Source: Leisingera aquimarina DSM 24565 (GTDB taxonomy: Bacteria > Pseudomonadota > Alphaproteobacteria > Rhodobacterales > Rhodobacteraceae). From it: a stretch of DNA of 64,000 nt. The translations under genes and the position numbers were made by a program. The notes below the pieces were generated by a model. That model did not search any database, was not told the DNA's origin, and saw nothing but the letters and a program-made list of their open reading frames with translations. How positions within the stretch are numbered: the first letter of the stretch is position 1; every line of letters starts with the position of its first letter. Where the stretch lies: assembly GCF_000473165.1 (NCBI RefSeq), contig NZ_KI421504.1, positions 3,510,094-3,574,093 on the forward strand, written 5' to 3'. Of this stretch, positions 44,296-53,667 are shown piece after piece.

Positions 44296-45729
44296 ATGCA
44301 CAAGGCCACCGCGGCTCTCTTTGGGCTGACCCTGGCAACGGCGCAGCCCCACGCGCAAGAAGCACCAGCGCCGCAGATGCATCTGTCGGTCCAGCAAGGG
44401 CACGCCTTGGGTGCGCATGCGCTGAACTCCGGCAATCCCCGACTGGCCTTGCGGATCTCCAACGCCTTGCTGCAGGCCGACCGTAAAAACCATGCGGCCT
44501 GGCACCTGCAGGCCGCCGCCCATGCTAAAATCGGCCAACCCGGCGAAGGCCGGAAATCCGCCGCACGCGCCTTCCGCTTTGCACCGGACGGCGCTGCAAA
44601 GTACCAGATGGCGCAGCTTGCTTCCCGCCTGGCTTTTCAGAGCGGCAGCCCGACTTTGTCGCAATACTGGCTGCGCCGCACGGCTGTGTACGCGCCCGAC
44701 GACAAAGCCGAAACCCTGATCGCCAAGGATTACGAGACCCTCCGGCGCATAAATCCTTGGTCCTTCCGGCTAAGCGGTGGGGTGAAGCCATCAAATAATG
44801 TTAACGGCGGTTCGGATGCAGCCACGCAGGAGATTGACGGGCTCTCCTCCCATGTGAACAGGCTTGGGCCAAGAGCCGTTGCGTTGTCAGGTGTTACCGG
44901 TACGCTGGACGCAGGCATCAGCCGCCGCTTGAGGCAAAACGAAACAAGCCTGACGACCTTAAGTGGCCGCCTCTATATTCAGCGTGTGGCTCTGTCGTCC
45001 AATGCCAAAGCAAAGGCCGCTGAATTGGCCCGGCTTACTGGCACAACGGTGCCGCGCAACTCCGAATTCGGCTCCACTTATGGTGAAATCACCTTAACCC
45101 ATGCTTTTGCCGCAGGACCCAAGAATAAGGGAGGCAGCGCCCGGATTTCCGTGACCAGTGCAACTTCCTGGTATGGCGGGGAACGGAGCTATGATCTGGC
45201 AAAGCTGACCGCCGCACGCAGTTGGGCGCTATCACCGCAGATGCGTTTCACTCTTGACGGAAGCGCCGAACACCGTCTGAATCCTCGGTATGCTTCTTTG
45301 GACGCAGATGTGTTTGGCTTAGGCGCTTCGCTCTCCCGGAAACTGGCCAATGGTGACAACCTGAACTTCACACTTGGCCTGCGCGATACCCACGCGGAAA
45401 GCGACAGCTCCACCACGAAATCCGCAACACTCAGGGTCGGCTATACCTTTGGTCAGAAAGTAGGGCCGGTTAAGGTCAGCACTGGGCTGATCCTAGGGGC
45501 CGCCGACTACCCCACCTATATCTTCAACAATGGAACAGACTGGGTTCCTATTCCTGGCGGGCGGCAGGACCATTCCGCTTACGCCGATTTGAACCTATTC
45601 TTTGAAGACTATGACTATGCCGGTTTTGCGCCGATGCTGCGATTGCGTGCCGGAAAAAAATTCTCGAACCATAGCCGCTTTGAAAGCTCGGAATTCTCTG
45701 TCTCCCTGGGCATCGAATCAAAATTCTGA
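44296..45729 (+). CDS. Slam-type surface lipoprotein assembly modifier (outer membrane, TPR plus barrel)
   Basis: A 477-residue outer-membrane protein. A signal peptide (about residues 1-21, ending PHAQ) is followed by TPR-like helices (LALRISNALLQADRKNHAAW, KSAARAFRFAPDGAAKY, ALSPQMR). From about residue 155 to the end it is an alternating beta-barrel (DUF560-like) ending in the outer-membrane C-terminal phenylalanine (SVSLGIESKF). This TPR-plus-barrel layout is that of Slam proteins, the type XI secretion translocators that move lipoproteins to the cell surface. It starts three bases after the lipoprotein gene, so the two are co-translated. Confidence 0.75.
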   Translation: MHKATAALFGLTLATAQPHAQEAPAPQMHLSVQQGHALGAHALNSGNPRLALRISNALLQADRKNHAAWHLQAAAHAKIGQPGEGRKSAARAFRFAPDGAAKYQMAQLASRLAFQSGSPTLSQYWLRRTAVYAPDDKAETLIAKDYETLRRINPWSFRLSGGVKPSNNVNGGSDAATQEIDGLSSHVNRLGPRAVALSGVTGTLDAGISRRLRQNETSLTTLSGRLYIQRVALSSNAKAKAAELARLTGTTVPRNSEFGSTYGEITLTHAFAAGPKNKGGSARISVTSATSWYGGERSYDLAKLTAARSWALSPQMRFTLDGSAEHRLNPRYASLDADVFGLGASLSRKLANGDNLNFTLGLRDTHAESDSSTTKSATLRVGYTFGQKVGPVKVSTGLILGAADYPTYIFNNGTDWVPIPGGRQDHSAYADLNLFFEDYDYAGFAPMLRLRAGKKFSNHSRFESSEFSVSLGIESKF

Positions 45730-45806
45730 GAGCGCCTTGGCGCTTTCGCTGGCCATTGCGCACCGCCCCGATTAAATCCCTGCAAACACAGACAGGAGAA
45801 ACCGCC

Positions 45807-46235
45807 ATGCCCCTCACATATCTGCACACCATGGTTCGGGTGAAGGATCTGGAAAAATCGATGGCATTTTACTCTCTTCTGGGCCTCCGCGAGACCCGCC
45901 GATGGGAGAATGAACAGGGCCGGTTCACCCTGGTTTTCATGGCTCCTCCGGGCCAGGAGGAGGCGCCGCTGGAGCTCACCTATAACTGGGACGGCGATGA
46001 TGCGCTGCCTGATGACAGCCGCCATTTCGGGCATCTCGCCTATGGTGTTGATGATATCTATGCCGCCTGCCAGCACCTGATGGACAATGGCGTCACCATC
46101 AACCGCCCGCCCCGCGACGGGCACATGGCCTTTGTGCGCTCGCCCGACAATGTCTCGATCGAACTGCTGCAGAACGGCGAGGCGCTGGCTCCGGCAGAAC
46201 CCTGGGCCGGCATGGAAAACACCGGCCAGTGGTAA
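45807..46235 (+). CDS. gloA: Lactoylglutathione lyase (glyoxalase I)
   Basis: A 142-residue metal-dependent glyoxalase I that converts the methylglyoxal-glutathione adduct to lactoylglutathione. The family start LTYLHTMVRVKDLEKSMAFYSLLG, the metal-ligand glutamate in PLELTYNWD, the histidine in RHFGHLAYGVDDI and the second glutamate in NVSIELLQNG are all present. The start follows AGGAGAAA seven bases upstream. It is a stand-alone gene after the Slam operon. Confidence 0.93.
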   Translation: MPLTYLHTMVRVKDLEKSMAFYSLLGLRETRRWENEQGRFTLVFMAPPGQEEAPLELTYNWDGDDALPDDSRHFGHLAYGVDDIYAACQHLMDNGVTINRPPRDGHMAFVRSPDNVSIELLQNGEALAPAEPWAGMENTGQW

Positions 46236-46525
46236 TTTAAAACCCCGTTCTGCAACGCAGAAAACCCGGCGCAGCACCGCCTTGGTGCTGCCCGTTCCGT
46301 GCGGCATCTGCAGCCGCTCTTAGGTTTCCTGCACCCCATCAAACCCGGTAACAAGGGCGGCCGCTTCTGCAGCCATCTGCCATTGACCATTATGCGGGTC
46401 CTGGCGCTTTGCCCTTCAATACGTCCAGAGCACGGTTTCCCCTCATGCCCTGTCTGCGGCCTGCCGGTGTTTCCCCGGCTCTGCCGGCCTGTTGCCCGCT
46501 GGGATTTCACATCCCAACCGGCGGC
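46236..46525. other. Intergenic region between gloA and the MarR gene
   Basis: The two flanking genes are convergent. A stem GCAGCACC-N5-GGTGCTGC (46271-46291) follows gloA without a U-run. No small gene is supported in the remainder. Confidence 0.55.
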
Positions 46526-47023
46526 TTAGTAAATATAGCGGATCTGGTCCGACCAATACCGCTCCATCCGCTTCAGCGCAGTGGAGATATCGTCGATCCC
46601 CTCGGAGGAGATCACATCCTTGTTCTCCAGCCCTTCCGCATGGCGCGAGAACAGCGCCGACACTATATCGCGGATTTCCCGGCCCCGCTGGGTCAGGCGG
46701 ACGCGCACCGACCGGCGGTCGATCTCGCAGCGCTGATGGTGCATATAGCCCATCTCGACCAGCTTCTTCAGGTTATAGCTGACATTGCTGCCCTGATAGT
46801 AGCCGCGGGTCTTCAATTCCCCGGCGGTCACTTCATTGTCGCCGATGTTGAACAGCAGCAGCGCTTGGACCGCATTGATCTCCAGCACGCCGACGCGTTC
46901 AAACTCGTCCTTGATGACGTCCAGCAGCAGACGATGAAGGCGCTCAAGCAGACCCAGCGCCTCCAGGTAACCAGTCATGAACCCTTTGCGGTCCGTCTGG
47001 CCGATTGGCATTTCCATACTCAT
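46526..47023 (-). CDS. MarR-type winged-helix regulator, LdtR-like
   Basis: A 165-residue winged-helix regulator. The recognition helix region YYQGSNVSYNLKKLVEMGYM and wing RRSVRVRLTQRGREIRDIV are those of the MarR subgroup that includes LdtR of Liberibacter and related rhizobial proteins. Start at MSMEMPIGQTDRKG is fixed by GGAG six bases upstream (minus strand); the longer frame to 47068 would place that site inside the gene. LdtR-like proteins control cell-envelope genes such as L,D-transpeptidases; whether that holds here is inference. It is followed on the same strand by nothing close. Confidence 0.82.
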   Translation of the reverse strand: MSMEMPIGQTDRKGFMTGYLEALGLLERLHRLLLDVIKDEFERVGVLEINAVQALLLFNIGDNEVTAGELKTRGYYQGSNVSYNLKKLVEMGYMHHQRCEIDRRSVRVRLTQRGREIRDIVSALFSRHAEGLENKDVISSEGIDDISTALKRMERYWSDQIRYIY

Positions 47024-47099
47024 TCGCATCTCCGACTCGAATTTGCTCTTGAGACAAGATGCCAACAATTCCCGAAAAATCAGTTAAGCCGGTATTTTA

Positions 47100-47357
47100 T
47101 TATTTTTGGTGCGTTTGCGATATATCCGCAACCAGGGCGCGGAACCGCTCTTGCGGTGCCGCCTGACCGGTGACCCATTGATACAGATCCTGATCATTTT
47201 CGAGCAGCAGCTGGTCGTAAAGATCCAGCTGCGCCTCGTCCATCTGCGCAAGATTCGCGGCTGCAAAGGCCGACAGCAGGATATCCATTTCCTTGATACC
47301 CCGGCGCATCGAACGCATCTGCAGCCGCTTCAGACGGGTGGCACGGTCTTCCTGCAT
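47100..47357 (-). CDS. sdhE: Succinate dehydrogenase FAD assembly factor 2
   Basis: An 85-residue SdhE/Sdh5 protein, a small helical chaperone that promotes covalent FAD attachment to SdhA. The family core RLKRLQMRSMRRGIKEMDILL contains the RGxxE motif. The remaining helices (NLAQMDEAQLDLYDQLLLENDQDLYQWV) fit the five-helix bundle. The start at MQEDRATRL was chosen because it matches the usual length; an earlier ATG at 47393 would overlap the upstream XRE gene. It follows that gene by seven bases on the same strand. Confidence 0.87.
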   Translation of the reverse strand: MQEDRATRLKRLQMRSMRRGIKEMDILLSAFAAANLAQMDEAQLDLYDQLLLENDQDLYQWVTGQAAPQERFRALVADISQTHQK

Positions 47358-47364
47358 CCCGGTC

Positions 47365-49082
<1,718 letters not shown>

Positions 49083-49096
49083 CGGGAGAACAAGAG

Positions 49097-49510
49097 ATGA
49101 GCGCCGATCTGCCGGACTATTATTTCCGCGTCCGTGAGAACGGCGCTTTTGTCTTTCGCGTGGACACCGAGAACCGCAACCGGCGGATTGAGATGGACCA
49201 GATCGCCGTTGTGAACATCCGCAACGGCGAGATCAAAGCGCATGGCCAGCGCGAATTGTCTGAACAGGACATCGCCGAGATCAAATCCTGGATGGAAGAC
49301 CGCGCCGCCACCATTGCGGCCCGTGATACCGACGATATCCACCGCGCCATCGATCACCTGAACCTCACCGCCCATTGGGCCAACAGCCGCGCCACGGATG
49401 CGCAGCTGGAAGACGTCACCGACGCTTTGCTGCTGGCCATGCACGACCTGCGCGGCGTGCTGGTGCGCAAAAAGGCCGACCGGCTGATGAAAGACCGCGG
49501 CGGAGATTGA
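49097..49510 (+). CDS. Conserved hypothetical protein downstream of aspartate aminotransferase
   Basis: A 137-residue soluble protein (MSADLPDYYFRVRENGAFVFRV at the N-terminus). The N-terminal half is beta-rich (FRVDTENRNRRIEMDQIAVVNI) and the C-terminal half is helical with ARDTDDIHRAIDHLNLTAHW. GGGAGAACAAG precedes the ATG. It forms a two-gene transcript with the aminotransferase, spaced by 14 bases. No catalytic motif is recognised and no family assignment is offered. Confidence 0.72.
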   Translation: MSADLPDYYFRVRENGAFVFRVDTENRNRRIEMDQIAVVNIRNGEIKAHGQRELSEQDIAEIKSWMEDRAATIAARDTDDIHRAIDHLNLTAHWANSRATDAQLEDVTDALLLAMHDLRGVLVRKKADRLMKDRGGD

Positions 49511-49531
49511 CCTCCGGCCCGCAAGGGCGCT

Positions 49532-50308
49532 TCAGCCGCAGAACAGCGACCGCACCGAATAAGACCGGAACCGGGTCTCCGCCTGCCGGGTGATCGGGTC
49601 GTGCCGGATCACCCGGCGCCTGGGCAACAGCGGGCTGCCCAGCACAAACCGTCTGCGCTGCCACAATTGTTCCGCCGTGCCCGCCTCAGGCGCGCGCAGC
49701 CCCAGCCGCCACCGCAGATGCAGATCCCATCTTTCATGACGGTCACCGCCCAGGCGGAACAGATGCCCGGTTTCCTGCAGCGGGCGGGGCTCCGGCACCG
49801 GCCCGTCCAGACTCGCAACCTGACAGATGTACTGCTCCTTGACCGCCGCCTGCAAATAGGCGCCGCTCCGCGTCAGGGTGATCTTGTGCCCGCCCTTGAT
49901 CCCTGCCCCGCGGATGGCAAATTCCAGTACATCCGGCAGCTTGAAGACCCGCGTTTCGGGGCCAAAAAGCCGCCGCTCGCCCTGCCAGCCGGATCCGCTG
50001 GCAAAATGCAGCACGAAACGGCCCGGCGGCACCAGCACTTTAAAGAACGCGCCGCCCTTGAAATAGGCCGCCAGCGCCTCGTCCCCGCTCTCTTCACTGC
50101 TCAGCACCAGATAATAATCCGCCCCCGGCGGGCTTTTCACCTGCAACGGAAAAACGGCCGGCAGTCCGGTTCTGTTCCACATCAGCCCGCTCCGGGGCCG
50201 CTCAGTCTCTGCCGCGGCGCCCGCAGCCAGGGCGACCAAAACCAGGCAGGCGAGCAAAACGCCCCTAAGAGACGCCGGAAAAACGGGACAGGGAACGGAG
50301 CTTGCCAT
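49532..50308 (-). CDS. Secreted hypothetical protein
   Basis: A 258-residue protein with a signal peptide (MASSVPCPVFPASLRGVLL onward, cleaved near AAGAAAETERP). The mature part is beta-rich (FPLQVKSPPGADYYLVLSSEESG, AYFKGGAFFKVLVPPGRFVLHF) and ends in an Arg-rich C-terminal tail with RSYSVRSLFCG. A longer open frame continues to 50731 but has no ribosome site. It is convergent with the preceding hypothetical gene and divergent from the carbonic anhydrase gene. Function unknown. Confidence 0.68.
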   Translation of the reverse strand: MASSVPCPVFPASLRGVLLACLVLVALAAGAAAETERPRSGLMWNRTGLPAVFPLQVKSPPGADYYLVLSSEESGDEALAAYFKGGAFFKVLVPPGRFVLHFASGSGWQGERRLFGPETRVFKLPDVLEFAIRGAGIKGGHKITLTRSGAYLQAAVKEQYICQVASLDGPVPEPRPLQETGHLFRLGGDRHERWDLHLRWRLGLRAPEAGTAEQLWQRRRFVLGSPLLPRRRVIRHDPITRQAETRFRSYSVRSLFCG

Positions 50309-50386
50309 AACAGGTGCCTCCTTGTCGCCAGTGGCAGTGTTTCCAACCAGCATATCACACCGCCGAAGCGGATGCAGCGAGCCCGT

Positions 50387-50409
50387 GAAGCAACTATAAG
50401 TTGCTTCAT
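50387..50409. promoter_or_regulatory. Strong inverted repeat upstream of the carbonic-anhydrase-like gene
   Basis: TGAAGCAAC (50387-50395) is repeated in inverted form as GTTGCTTCA (50401-50409) with TATAA between. It lies in the shared divergent region, 79 bases from one start and 123 bases from the other. The AT-rich core and perfect 9-base arms fit a repressor operator or a promoter-overlapping site. Confidence 0.55.
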
Positions 50410-50531
50410 TTCCAATTGACGCAATCCTAGCATCACATCTTGACCGCTGCTGCCTGAGCAGCCCCGCACCCGCAGAACCCGAGGTGCACCGGTACATCCC
50501 GCTTTTGTTCTCAGTTTCAACAGGAATCCTT

Positions 50532-51395
50532 ATGCAAAAACCCATTCTGTCTCTGATCGCCGCAACTGTTTCCACCCTGCTTGCCGGGACTGCAGCCAAT
50601 GCTGTCGGCGCGGGTGCCGTTGCGGACAGTGTGATTGCCGAACAGCGCGCAGCCCTCGCGGCCAAGACCAAGGGCGCAGGTTCCGGTCCCCAGTCACCGC
50701 GCGACCTAGACGCCGCCGCTGGCAGCAACACGCGCAGCTTTGAGGCGGCCCCGGATTATGCAGAAATGAACCTGTGCAACATCCACTTTCACGAAAACGC
50801 CGAACACCGCGGCGGTGAATTCACTACTTTCGCCGGCAATGGCGACGGCCACGGCTATGGCACCGGCTACAAATACGGCGGCACGCTGACCGCCGCAGAA
50901 CTGGCATCGCTCGACCATCCCATCGGCGCAACCGAACACGGCGACCTGCAGCCCGGAGACACGATCGAGGTGCATTACGTCCACTCGACCGCCCAGGTGC
51001 AGCCCGGCCCGACCCTTGGGTCCTGCCTCAGCGATGCGATCAAAAACCCGCAGCTGCGGGTCGAAGCGCAGGTTTTTGTGCTGGTGAACGACGAAAATGC
51101 GCTCGACTTCGGCGCACTGGCCCACTTGGGCAAAGCAAACGGGCTGCATCAGGCCAGCAATATTCCCAGCGATACCGGCACACCGGTGCAATATGCCGGC
51201 TCCACCACCGGCCCCGGCTATGACGAGGACGGCTCCCCCTTCCAAGTCTCCTGGAGTGCGCGCCCCAAGGTCGCCAAGGTGAACATTCATTCGGTTGGAA
51301 AGTGGCTGGAAGACAATGTCTTTCTGGAGGATCACGCCCACGGTGTTTGCAACCTGATCACGAACCCGGATCTGCTGTCAGGCATCAGCCGCTAG
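50532..51395 (+). CDS. Delta-class carbonic anhydrase-like protein
   Basis: A 287-residue secreted protein with a signal peptide (MQKPILSLIAATVSTLLAG, cleaved near AANA). The motif NLCNIHFHENAEHRGGEF (about residues 78-95) carries the Cys/His set resembling delta-class carbonic anhydrases first known from diatoms. Later conserved pieces are HYVHSTAQVQPG and the C-terminal EDHAHGVCNL. If functional it hydrates CO2 in the periplasm. The start at MQKPIL has AGGA nearby and removes an upstream non-signal extension. A strong terminator follows. Confidence 0.72.
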   Translation: MQKPILSLIAATVSTLLAGTAANAVGAGAVADSVIAEQRAALAAKTKGAGSGPQSPRDLDAAAGSNTRSFEAAPDYAEMNLCNIHFHENAEHRGGEFTTFAGNGDGHGYGTGYKYGGTLTAAELASLDHPIGATEHGDLQPGDTIEVHYVHSTAQVQPGPTLGSCLSDAIKNPQLRVEAQVFVLVNDENALDFGALAHLGKANGLHQASNIPSDTGTPVQYAGSTTGPGYDEDGSPFQVSWSARPKVAKVNIHSVGKWLEDNVFLEDHAHGVCNLITNPDLLSGISR

Positions 51396-51455
51396 TACCG
51401 CCGGCTCAGCGCCGATGAAGGCCTGCCCGCGCAGTCCCCCCACGCAGGACAGGCC

Positions 51456-51492
51456 AGAGGCTTCGCGCTGCCCGCGCGAAGCCCCTCTTTTT
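51456..51492 (+). terminator. Rho-independent terminator after the carbonic-anhydrase-like gene
   Basis: GGCTTCGCG (51459-51467) pairs with CGCGAAGCC (51475-51483), extended by AGA/TCT, then TTTTT. The convergent NmrA gene ends 30 bases further on. Confidence 0.88.
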
Positions 51493-51522
51493 CCTTCAGG
51501 CTGACAACCGGCCCGCTGCGGC

Positions 51523-52506
51523 TCAGGACCCTGTGGCGGCGGCCGCGTCTTTCATCGCATCGACACCCTTCTTCCAAAGGTTGCCCTGCCACAGCTCCTC
51601 AAGGCCCGTTTCACCGCTGGCGCCCTTGGTGGTCAGATAGTCATAATAGGAGGTCGGCTTGTGCCCGGTGATGTTATAGAAATCCGGGCTGCAGCGGGTG
51701 TAGAAACCATTGGTCAGATATTCAAAGAACTCAGCGCGGGTGCTGCCGAAATCTGCCTCGAACTGCTCCATAGACTGGGCGCGGTATTCAATCTCCTTGC
51801 CCATGGCGCGGCCCAGATCAGCGGCGATCTCTGCCATCGACTGCGGCGCCGGGCCGGTGATGTCATAGAACTTGTTGCCATGCCGCTCCGGGCCCTCGGC
51901 CAGCACCACCGCCGCAGCTTCCGCAATATCGCGGGTGGCGACAAAGGAATTGCGCATGCCGCCCAGCGGGTTGGCGAACCAGCCTTCGGCCTCGATGGTG
52001 TCGCAATCGGTCTTCAGCAGGTGGTTCATGAAAAAGTTGTTGCGCAGCGCGGTCATGTTCAGCCCGGCGTCAATCAGCGCCTTCTCGCCCCACCAATAGT
52101 GCTGCAGCATCAGCGGAATGCCTGCGCCTGCGCGCGACGCATGGGTGTCCGCGTCATAATCGGCGGTATTGGTATCAGCCCCCATGCAGCTCACCCGCAC
52201 CACATGCTTGATCTGATCCTTGCGCGCGCCCAGCGCCTTGGCAAAGTTCAGATGCCCCTCCAGCATCGGATCCAGCGAGGCGGAATAGACCGCCGAAACA
52301 CCGTCCAGCGCCGCCTCCCAGGTGGCCGGTTCCGACAGATCGAACTTCACAACCTCATCCGCGCCCAGCGCGGTCAGCTGGTCTGCCTTGGCCTCGCTGA
52401 AATAGCAGGCACGCACGGTGAACCCGCCTGCGGCGGCCAAACGCGCCACCAGCTCGCGGCCGATACGGCCGGTGGCCGAGGTGATGAGAACAACGGGTTT
52501 GGACAT
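51523..52506 (-). CDS. NmrA-like NAD(P)-binding family protein
   Basis: A 327-residue Rossmann-fold protein of the NmrA/azoreductase-like atypical SDR group. The dinucleotide motif is VVLITSATGRIGRELVARLAAAG near residues 6-28. Later pieces AEAAAVVLAEGPERHGNKFYDITGPAPQS resemble quinone-oxidoreductase-like (QorB type) members. The Ser/Tyr/Lys catalytic triad is not evident, so it may bind NADPH for sensing or act on quinones. The start at MSKPVVLITS is set by AGGAGG upstream. It stands alone on its strand beside the deaminase gene. Confidence 0.84.
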   Translation of the reverse strand: MSKPVVLITSATGRIGRELVARLAAAGGFTVRACYFSEAKADQLTALGADEVVKFDLSEPATWEAALDGVSAVYSASLDPMLEGHLNFAKALGARKDQIKHVVRVSCMGADTNTADYDADTHASRAGAGIPLMLQHYWWGEKALIDAGLNMTALRNNFFMNHLLKTDCDTIEAEGWFANPLGGMRNSFVATRDIAEAAAVVLAEGPERHGNKFYDITGPAPQSMAEIAADLGRAMGKEIEYRAQSMEQFEADFGSTRAEFFEYLTNGFYTRCSPDFYNITGHKPTSYYDYLTTKGASGETGLEELWQGNLWKKGVDAMKDAAAATGS

Positions 52507-52649
52507 TGGGGAGCCTCCTGCTGCCGCGCACCGTCCGAACGGTGCGCGCATATATTGCAATTCTGCACAGACCCTACAGCGAACTCCCTGCGCCAAGCCT
52601 TCGAAACCCGACGCAAAATGCCATGGTTTCGTCAGACCTCAGACCACTG

Positions 52650-53096
52650 TCACTCGGCAATATCTTCCGCCCACAGCTCAGGCTTCTCCCGGATGAACCG
52701 TTCCATCAGCGCGATGCAGTCCGGATCCTCGGCAATCACCACTTCAACACCGCGCGAACGCAGGAAATCCTCGTTGCCGCCAAAATTCTTGGTGTCGCCG
52801 ATCACCACCCGCGGGATGCCGAACTGCACAATGGTGCCGCTGCACATCATGCAGGGCGACAAAGAGGTATAAAGCACCGTGTCAGCATAAGATTTCTGCC
52901 GCCCCGCCTTGCGCAGCGCGTCCATCTCGCCGTGGGCAATCGGATCTCCCTTCTGCACCCGCTGATTGCGCCCCTGCGCCACCACCTGGCCGCCGCGCGC
53001 CAGAACTGAACCAATCGGGCAACCGCCCTCGTCAAACCCTGCCCTAGCTTCCTCATAGGCAATGCGCAGAAGGCGTGTGTCGGCATCGGTCATCAT
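52650..53096 (-). CDS. Cytosine deaminase, yeast Fcy1-like
   Basis: A 148-residue zinc deaminase of the CDA fold. The zinc sites are HGEMDALRKAG (His and catalytic Glu) and SLSPCMMCSGTIVQFGIPR (two Cys). The whole chain resembles yeast cytosine deaminase more than bacterial TadA: start RIAYEEARAGFDEGGCPIGSVL, RVVIGDTKNFGG, and the ending REKPELWAEDIAE. It should convert cytosine to uracil for pyrimidine salvage. The ATG at 53096 was chosen with AGAGG nine bases upstream. The neighbourhood lacks codB or other pyrimidine genes. Confidence 0.83.
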   Translation of the reverse strand: MMTDADTRLLRIAYEEARAGFDEGGCPIGSVLARGGQVVAQGRNQRVQKGDPIAHGEMDALRKAGRQKSYADTVLYTSLSPCMMCSGTIVQFGIPRVVIGDTKNFGGNEDFLRSRGVEVVIAEDPDCIALMERFIREKPELWAEDIAE

Positions 53097-53262
53097 CTGA
53101 AACGGCCTCTTTCTGAATGAATACAAAGCTGTTCCGGCAGCCTGCCCGCGGGGCAAAACACGGTCAACCCCGCACCGCCCCAGGTCTGGAGCGCAGCGCT
53201 CCGCTGTGGCACACTCATGGTCAGGCCGGATGCTGCCCGCGCCGCCATTTGGAAGAGCCGCC

Positions 53263-53667
53263 ATGTATGTCGCCGGATTTGTGGTCCCCGTCCCCAAGGA
53301 GAACTTCGAGGCTTACAAAGCCTGGGCCAAGTCCAGCGCCGCGCTGTTCAAGGAATACGGCTGCCTGGAAACTGTCGACTCCTGGGAAGACAACGTACCG
53401 GACGGCAGCCAGACTGATTTCCGCCGCGCCGTCGCTGCCCGGCCTGGTGAGCGGATCGTGTTTGCCTGGCAGGTCTGGCCCTGCAAGGCTGAGATGGAAG
53501 CCGCCGAAGCCCGGATCGCCAAAGACCCCCGCTTTGACATCCCGGCGGACATTCCCTTTGACCACAGGCGTATGATCCTGGGCGCGTTTTCGCCGGTCCA
53601 TACAATGGGCCGGGCCGGGCAGCACGCACCCGCCCCCCTTATGCCGCCGCAGCACCCACCGTCTTGA
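53263..53667 (+). CDS. DUF1428 domain-containing protein
   Basis: A 134-residue DUF1428 (YbaA-like) protein, a small ferredoxin-like fold. The family opening MYVAGFVVPVPKENFEAYKAW, the central CLETVDSWEDNVPDGSQTDF and the ending FDIPADIPFDHRRMILGAFS are clear. The last 29 bases overlap the convergent MATE gene. The tail beyond residue about 120 (QHAPAPLMPPQHPPS) is lineage-specific. Function is unknown; members are often stress-linked. Confidence 0.87.
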   Translation: MYVAGFVVPVPKENFEAYKAWAKSSAALFKEYGCLETVDSWEDNVPDGSQTDFRRAVAARPGERIVFAWQVWPCKAEMEAAEARIAKDPRFDIPADIPFDHRRMILGAFSPVHTMGRAGQHAPAPLMPPQHPPS

